From Planctomycetota bacterium (GTDB taxonomy: Bacteria; Planctomycetota; Phycisphaerae; UBA1845), in contig JAKQDH010000008.1 of the NCBI GenBank assembly GCA_029558835.1, positions 1 through 64,000 of the forward strand: a DNA stretch of 64,000 nucleotides, given 5' to 3'. The notes beneath the pieces were generated by a model. The model saw only the letters and a program-made list of their open reading frames with translations. It ran no database searches and was not told the DNA's origin. Position 1 is the stretch's first letter. Each line of letters opens with the position of its first letter. A program made the translations under genes and the position numbers. Below are positions 57,874 to 64,000 of this stretch, piece after piece.

Positions 57874-59069
57874 AAGCTGCCCACCAGGGTCCGTTGACCT
57901 TCGCGAAGGTGCAGGCGGATACAGGGCTGAAAACCGCCCTGAACAAGACCCGCGCGGAGGTCATTGCAGAGATCAGCGCGTCGGGGCTCAAGGGCCGCGG
58001 CGGAGCGGGTTTCCCCACCGGGGTGAAGTGGAACTTGGCGGCGGCCGCCCGCGCCGACCAGAAGTACGTCGTCTGCAACGCCGACGAGGGCGAGCCGGGC
58101 ACCTTCAAGGACCGCGTCATTCTGCTGGAGCACGCCGACCTGGTGCTGGCGGGCATGACCATCGGCGGCTACGCCATCGGGGCGACCAAAGGCATCCTCT
58201 ACCTGCGCGGCGAGTATGCGTACCTGCGTCCGCACCTGGAGGACGCGTTGGCCCGCCGGCGGCAGCAGGGGCTGCTGGGCCCCGGGATAACGGGAACCAA
58301 GGGCTTCCAGTTCGACATCGAGATGCGGATGGGCTCGGGCGCCTACGTCTGCGGTGAGGAAACCGCGCTGATCGAGTCGCTCGAGGGTCACCGCGGCGAG
58401 CCGCGCAACCGCCCGCCGTTTCCCGTGGACACCGGCTTCTTCCGCCAGCCGACGATCGTCAACAACGTCGAGACGCTCGCCTGGGTAACCTGCATCCTGG
58501 CGAAGGGTGCGGAGTGGTTCAAGGGTTTCGGGACGGACAAGTCGGCCGGGCTGAAGCTGTTCAGCGTGTCGGGCGACTGTGCCCGGCCGGGGGTGTACGA
58601 GTTTCCGCTGGGCATTACGGTGACGGCGCTGCTGAAGGAAGTCGGCGGTGAGGGAGCCAAGGCCGTGCAGATCGGCGGCGCCTCGGGCCACTGCGTGCCG
58701 GCGAGCCAGTTCGGACGCAAGATCGCGTTCGAGGATGTGTCCACGGGCGGCTCGATCATCATCTTTGGTCCGCAACGGGACATGCTGGCCATCGCCCACA
58801 ATTTCCTCGACTTCTTCGTGGAGGAGTCGTGCGGGCAGTGTACGCCCTGCCGCATGGGCAACGTGAAATTGCGGGAGGGGGTCGAGTTGCTGGAGCAGGG
58901 GAAGTGCTCAATGGCGTATCTGCGGGAGTTGTGCGCCTTGGGCGAGACGATGCAACTGGCAAGCAAGTGCGGGCTGGGGCAGTCCAGCCCGAACGCCTTC
59001 CTGTCGATCGTCAGTAACTTCAAAGACGAGATCATGGGGCGTACCGCCGCCGGGTCGTCAGTTCGGTAA
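57870..59069 (+). CDS. NuoF/HydB-like NAD(P)H- and FMN-binding subunit
   Basis: A roughly 399-residue protein starting at ATG 57870 (overlap ATGA). The NADH and FMN sites are GRGGAGFPTGVKW (42-54), CNADEGEPGTFKDR and YVCGEETALIESLEG. The [4Fe-4S] cluster is C320, C323, C326 (SCGQCTPCRMG) and C366. It is shorter than Thermotoga HydB, lacking the N-terminal thioredoxin-like and C-terminal ferredoxin domains. It should take electrons from NADH or NADPH and pass them to HydA through its clusters. Confidence 0.95.
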   Translation: MKAAHQGPLTFAKVQADTGLKTALNKTRAEVIAEISASGLKGRGGAGFPTGVKWNLAAAARADQKYVVCNADEGEPGTFKDRVILLEHADLVLAGMTIGGYAIGATKGILYLRGEYAYLRPHLEDALARRRQQGLLGPGITGTKGFQFDIEMRMGSGAYVCGEETALIESLEGHRGEPRNRPPFPVDTGFFRQPTIVNNVETLAWVTCILAKGAEWFKGFGTDKSAGLKLFSVSGDCARPGVYEFPLGITVTALLKEVGGEGAKAVQIGGASGHCVPASQFGRKIAFEDVSTGGSIIIFGPQRDMLAIAHNFLDFFVEESCGQCTPCRMGNVKLREGVELLEQGKCSMAYLRELCALGETMQLASKCGLGQSSPNAFLSIVSNFKDEIMGRTAAGSSVR

Positions 59070-59079
59070 GGAGTGGAGC

Positions 59080-61008
59080 ATGGTTTCGGATAACGTACCG
59101 CAGGACGTCGGCCGGGCCCCGCGCAGTCAGCAGCGCCAGACGGTGGCGCCGCCGCAGAACCTGGAGAGCCTCGGCGCCCGCGTCCTGTGCACCATCGACG
59201 GCAAAGAGGTCCGGGTGCCGGTGGGGACGACGATCCTGGCGGCCGCCCGCGAGCTGGGCATCCGCATCCCCACGCTGTGCAACCACGATGACCTTTGCGT
59301 GGCCGGCGTGTGCCGGGTCTGCGTCGTGGAAGTCGAGGGCCAGCGCACCTTGCAGGCCGCCTGCGCCTATCCCGTCACCCAGCCGACGAAGGTCTGGACG
59401 CACACGCGGAAGGTGCGGCAGGCGCGCCGGCACATCATCGACCTGCTGCTGGCCGACCACTACGGCGAGTGCTACGCGTGCAGCCGCAACAACAACTGCG
59501 AGTTGCAGTCGCTGGCCAAGGAGTACGGCGTCGATTTCTTCCGCTTCGGACATCCCGAGAAACCGCGCTACGAGATCGACCGCTCCAGTCACTCCGTCGT
59601 GCGCGACATGAACAAGTGCGTGCTCTGCCGGCGCTGCATCCGCACCTGCATTGACTTGCAGGAGGTGGGCGTGCTGGAGGCGATCCACCGCGGCCACGAC
59701 ACCAAGGTGGCCACGTTCCTCGACAAGCCGCTGGCCCAGGTGGTGTGCATCAACTGCGGGCAGTGCATCAACCGCTGCCCGACGGGCGCCCTGCGGGCCA
59801 ACGACCCGACCGACGACGTCTGGGCCGCCATCGACGACCCGACCAAGCACGTGGTGATGCAGACCGCGCCGAGCCCGCGGGCGGCGATCGGGGAATGCTT
59901 CGGCCAGCCGGCGGGCAAGGCCTTTACGTTCGAGCTTAACACCGCCCTGCGGCACTGCGGGTTCGACAAGGTGTTCGACACGAACTTCACGGCCGACCTG
60001 ACCATCATCGAGGAAGGCACCGAGCTCATTATCCGCCTCTACAAGGCGCTGGTGCAGAAGGACAAATCGGTGGCCCTGCCGCAGTTCACGAGCTGCTCGC
60101 CGGGCTGGGTGAAGTACATCGAGCACTTCTACCCGCAGTACCTGCCCAACGTGTCCAGCGCCAAGAGCCCACAGCAGATGTTCGGCGCGCTCATCAAGAC
60201 GTACTACGCTAAGTTGCAGGGCATCGACCCGAAGAACATCGTCAGCGTCGCCCTGATGCCCTGCTCGGCCAAGAAATTCGAGTGCAACCGGCCGGAGATG
60301 TGCGACAGCGGGTACAAGGACGTTGACTACGGGCTGACCACCCGCGAGCTGGGCAAGATGATCAGCGAGGCGGGCATCGACCTGCCCGCGATGCCCAAGT
60401 CCGACTTCGACGACGTGTTCGGCACCGCGACCGGCTCCGGCGTGATCTTCGGCGCCACCGGCGGGGTCATGGAGTCCGCCTTGCGCTGCGTGATCGAACT
60501 GGTCACCGGCAAGAAGGTCGAGAACTTCTACGAGCATGCCGAGATTCTGCCGGTGCGCGGGTTCGAGGGCGTGCGCTACGTGGAGATTCCCATCACGGCC
60601 GTGGGCCCCGTGCCGGACCTGGTTAAGCACCTGGTGCCGGACTGGAACTGGCTGAAGGGCGCGACGCTGAAGGTGGGCGTCTGCCACGGCACGGCCAACG
60701 CCAAGAAGGTGATGGAGGACATCAAGGCGGGCGGCAAGTTCAGCGAATGCCATTTCATCGAGTTCATGGCGTGTCCCGGCGGGTGTCTGGGCGGTGGGGG
60801 TCAGCCGATCCCGACGACGCCGGCCATCCGGGCCGCTCGCGCGAAGGCCATTTACAGCGAGGACCGGGCCTACACCGTGCGCAAGTCGCACGAGAACCCG
60901 GTCATCCAGCACATCTACAAGGAGTTCCTGACCGACGGCCCCTGCGGGCACGTCAGCCACAAGCTGCTGCACACTCACTACACCGCCCGGGGGAAGTACA
61001 TTCCGTAG
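59080..61008 (+). CDS. hydA: [FeFe] hydrogenase catalytic subunit
   Basis: A 642-residue protein with AAGGAG 6 nt before ATG 59080. The electron chain is complete: [2Fe-2S] C67, C78, C81, C95; His-ligated [4Fe-4S] H127, C131, C134, C140; two ferredoxin clusters C180, C183, C186, C190 and C223, C226, C229, C233. The H-cluster cysteines are C339 (TSCSPGW), C395 (MPCSAKK), C565 and C569 (MACPGGC). Position 340 is Ser where many monomeric enzymes have the proton-relay Cys (TSCCPGW). A C-terminal tail of about 60 residues (PCGHVSHKLLHTHY) is present. The enzyme makes or uses H2 with NAD(P)H, perhaps with ferredoxin. Maturases HydE, HydF and HydG are not in the window. Confidence 0.97.
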   Translation: MVSDNVPQDVGRAPRSQQRQTVAPPQNLESLGARVLCTIDGKEVRVPVGTTILAAARELGIRIPTLCNHDDLCVAGVCRVCVVEVEGQRTLQAACAYPVTQPTKVWTHTRKVRQARRHIIDLLLADHYGECYACSRNNNCELQSLAKEYGVDFFRFGHPEKPRYEIDRSSHSVVRDMNKCVLCRRCIRTCIDLQEVGVLEAIHRGHDTKVATFLDKPLAQVVCINCGQCINRCPTGALRANDPTDDVWAAIDDPTKHVVMQTAPSPRAAIGECFGQPAGKAFTFELNTALRHCGFDKVFDTNFTADLTIIEEGTELIIRLYKALVQKDKSVALPQFTSCSPGWVKYIEHFYPQYLPNVSSAKSPQQMFGALIKTYYAKLQGIDPKNIVSVALMPCSAKKFECNRPEMCDSGYKDVDYGLTTRELGKMISEAGIDLPAMPKSDFDDVFGTATGSGVIFGATGGVMESALRCVIELVTGKKVENFYEHAEILPVRGFEGVRYVEIPITAVGPVPDLVKHLVPDWNWLKGATLKVGVCHGTANAKKVMEDIKAGGKFSECHFIEFMACPGGCLGGGGQPIPTTPAIRAARAKAIYSEDRAYTVRKSHENPVIQHIYKEFLTDGPCGHVSHKLLHTHYTARGKYIP

Positions 61009-61043
61009 GGGCGCTGGCGTGCGCTCCGTTATCTTATCTGTCG

Positions 61044-61150
61044 GCTGCCCCCTTCCGGGGGCGGCGGCGGGAACAAAGGGAGAGGGCTGGGCTCCGGCGC
61101 CCAGGGTTTGCACCCTGGGCTGGCGACTTTGACCCCTGCGGGGTCATCGC
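61044..61150 (+). repeat. R3 element, copy 2
   Basis: A GCCCCCTTCCGGGGGC hairpin near 61046, then CCCAGGGT-TTGC-ACCCTGGG (61101-61120) and CTGGCGACTTTGACCCCTGC then GGGGTCATCGCA. The tail matches the copy at 25903-26090. It occupies the 316-bp gap between hydA and the TM1266-like gene. Confidence 0.7.
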
Positions 61151-61324
61151 AGTGTCCCCTCTGCCGACTGCCTGCGCCGAGCCGGTGGGCACGACCCGGA
61201 TGAGCAAGTTGACGCCCGGAGCCGGGCCGGTACGTTACGGTCCGCAGGGTCGGCCGGGACGCTCCCGGCAGCGTACACCGCGTCTGAGGAAGTGGTCCAT
61301 CGGGCCGCAAATGGGAGGCTGCAC

Positions 61325-61585
61325 ATGACAGACAAGCACATCATCGTCGGGATCCACGTGACCAACCGTGCCCAGCGGGCGGGAGACGTGCAGAAGGTCT
61401 TCACCGAGTACGGCTGCAACATCAAGACGCGCCTGGGTTTGCACGAGGTGCATGACAACGTCTGCGCCCCGAACGGGCTGATCGTGCTGGAGATGCACGG
61501 CGAAGAGCCGAAGTGCAACGAGATGATCCAGAAACTCAAAGGCATCCCGGGCATCGAGGTGCAGAAGATGGTGTTCGGGCACTGA
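61325..61585 (+). CDS. TM1266-family iron-only hydrogenase system regulator
   Basis: An 86-residue ACT-like protein with GGAGG 6 nt before ATG 61325. The sequence (HIIVGIHVTNRAQRAGDVQK, VFTEYGCNIKTRLGLHEV, GLIVLEMHGEE) matches the small regulator found next to [FeFe] hydrogenase genes in Thermotoga and clostridia. Its fold is that of NikR/ACT-type ligand-binding domains without a DNA-binding part. It likely modulates the hydrogenase or its synthesis; mechanism is unknown. It lies 316 bp after hydA, possibly with its own promoter. Confidence 0.88.
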   Translation: MTDKHIIVGIHVTNRAQRAGDVQKVFTEYGCNIKTRLGLHEVHDNVCAPNGLIVLEMHGEEPKCNEMIQKLKGIPGIEVQKMVFGH

Positions 61586-61589
61586 GCGG

Positions 61590-63729
<2,140 letters not shown>

Positions 63730-63830
63730 GTCGCCAGCCTCCCCGCGGCCTCGTCGGCACCGCGCCATTGCTCTCGAAGCCAATGCATGTTAAGCGTGCG
63801 TAAGAGCGGGGGACTGCCGCGACGTTTACG

Positions 63831-64000
63831 ATGACACGACGCCTTGTTCAATCGGTTGCCTGCACAACGCAAGTGGACGAACTGCGCGCGCAGGCAGTCG
63901 CCGCCGCGCAGGGTGGCTGGGACGGCGTGGAGCTGGTACTCCAGGGCGAGCCGGCGGACGCGGCGGTGACCGTGCCCGAGGTCGCCACGCCGGTCTGGGC
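63831..64000 (+). CDS. Probable type I 3-dehydroquinate dehydratase (5' part)
   Basis: An ATG at 63831 opens a frame that runs to the window edge (56 codons). The residues RLVQSVACTTQVDELRAQAV and GGWDGVELVLQGEPADAA with VATPVWA resemble the first strand-helix-strand of type I dehydroquinase (SV-x-x-x-T...A-x-x-G-A-D-x-V-E-L-R). If so it acts in the shikimate pathway. The typical catalytic His and Lys lie beyond the edge, so the call is tentative. Confidence 0.4.
   Translation, partial: MTRRLVQSVACTTQVDELRAQAVAAAQGGWDGVELVLQGEPADAAVTVPEVATPVW

Noticed and set aside
59032..61113. 693-codon minus-strand open frame opposite hydA
   Set aside because: Antisense shadow of hydA; no start signal and no conserved motif.

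Overview
The window is GC-rich (roughly two thirds G+C by eye), gene-dense, single-organism chromosomal DNA from a Gram-negative bacterium. The best guess is a planctomycete, perhaps of the Phycisphaerae side. The signs are: a secreted VCBS-repeat protein ending in a dockerin-like EF-hand pair (11270-12427), a PEP-CTERM exported protein (55941-56534), a DUF2339 membrane protein, a TPP II-type secreted subtilase, a KdsA for Kdo synthesis (outer membrane), and intergenic spaces packed with short palindromic repeats of the kind common in that phylum. The genus cannot be named from the sequence alone.

Layout. 1-9.2 kb: MBL-fold hydrolase (cut by the window edge), a LolA-like exported protein, an aminotransferase, a TlpA-like thioredoxin overlapping recO, then a minus-strand run M24 peptidase-accB-accC (start of fatty acid synthesis). 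9.2-20.2 kb: a repeat-filled spacer, kdsA, the VCBS/dockerin protein, DUF2339 protein, a soluble PAS-PAS-PAS hybrid histidine kinase with REC and Hpt, a homocysteine methyltransferase and a phosphoesterase. 20.3-30.1 kb: giant secreted subtilase, PilZ protein, aldehyde dehydrogenase, S1/P1- or PLC-type zinc hydrolase, a broken DUF167 gene, and a PDZ/S41 protease. 30.7-42.9 kb: uvrA, a TolB-like propeller, a REP-associated HUH transposase inside its own hairpin array, a methyltransferase, the coupled pair aspartate aminotransferase-pckA, a Rieske ferredoxin, and a DUF2079 membrane protein overlapping trpF. 43-55.5 kb: VCBS lipoprotein, folE, acetoacetyl-CoA synthetase, a PD-(D/E)XK nuclease fused to a minimal nucleotidyltransferase, tRNA-Lys, a large membrane protein, an M2/M3-type peptidase, and a methyltransferase overlapping a Nudix-RsbRD-like fusion. 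55.5-64 kb: PEP-CTERM protein, then a multimeric [FeFe]-hydrogenase operon (receiver protein, NuoE-like, NuoF-like, catalytic HydA, and a little downstream a TM1266-type regulator), ligA and the start of a probable 3-dehydroquinate dehydratase.

How they fit together. The hydrogenase subunits should couple NAD(P)H (and perhaps ferredoxin) oxidation to H2, which implies an anaerobic or fermentative phase; pckA plus aspartate aminotransferase, acetoacetyl-CoA synthetase and aldehyde dehydrogenase fit a heterotroph that degrades amino acids and small acids. Several secreted proteases (subtilase, M2-like, S41) and phosphoesterases fit a scavenging lifestyle.

The most unusual content is (i) the nuclease-nucleotidyltransferase fusion at 47999-48961, whose front half has a different base composition from its surroundings, and (ii) the ecology of at least seven short repeat families, including a transposase-linked REP array with compensatory stem changes and a GGTGGCATGG-bounded element that twice directly abuts unrelated tandem duplications.
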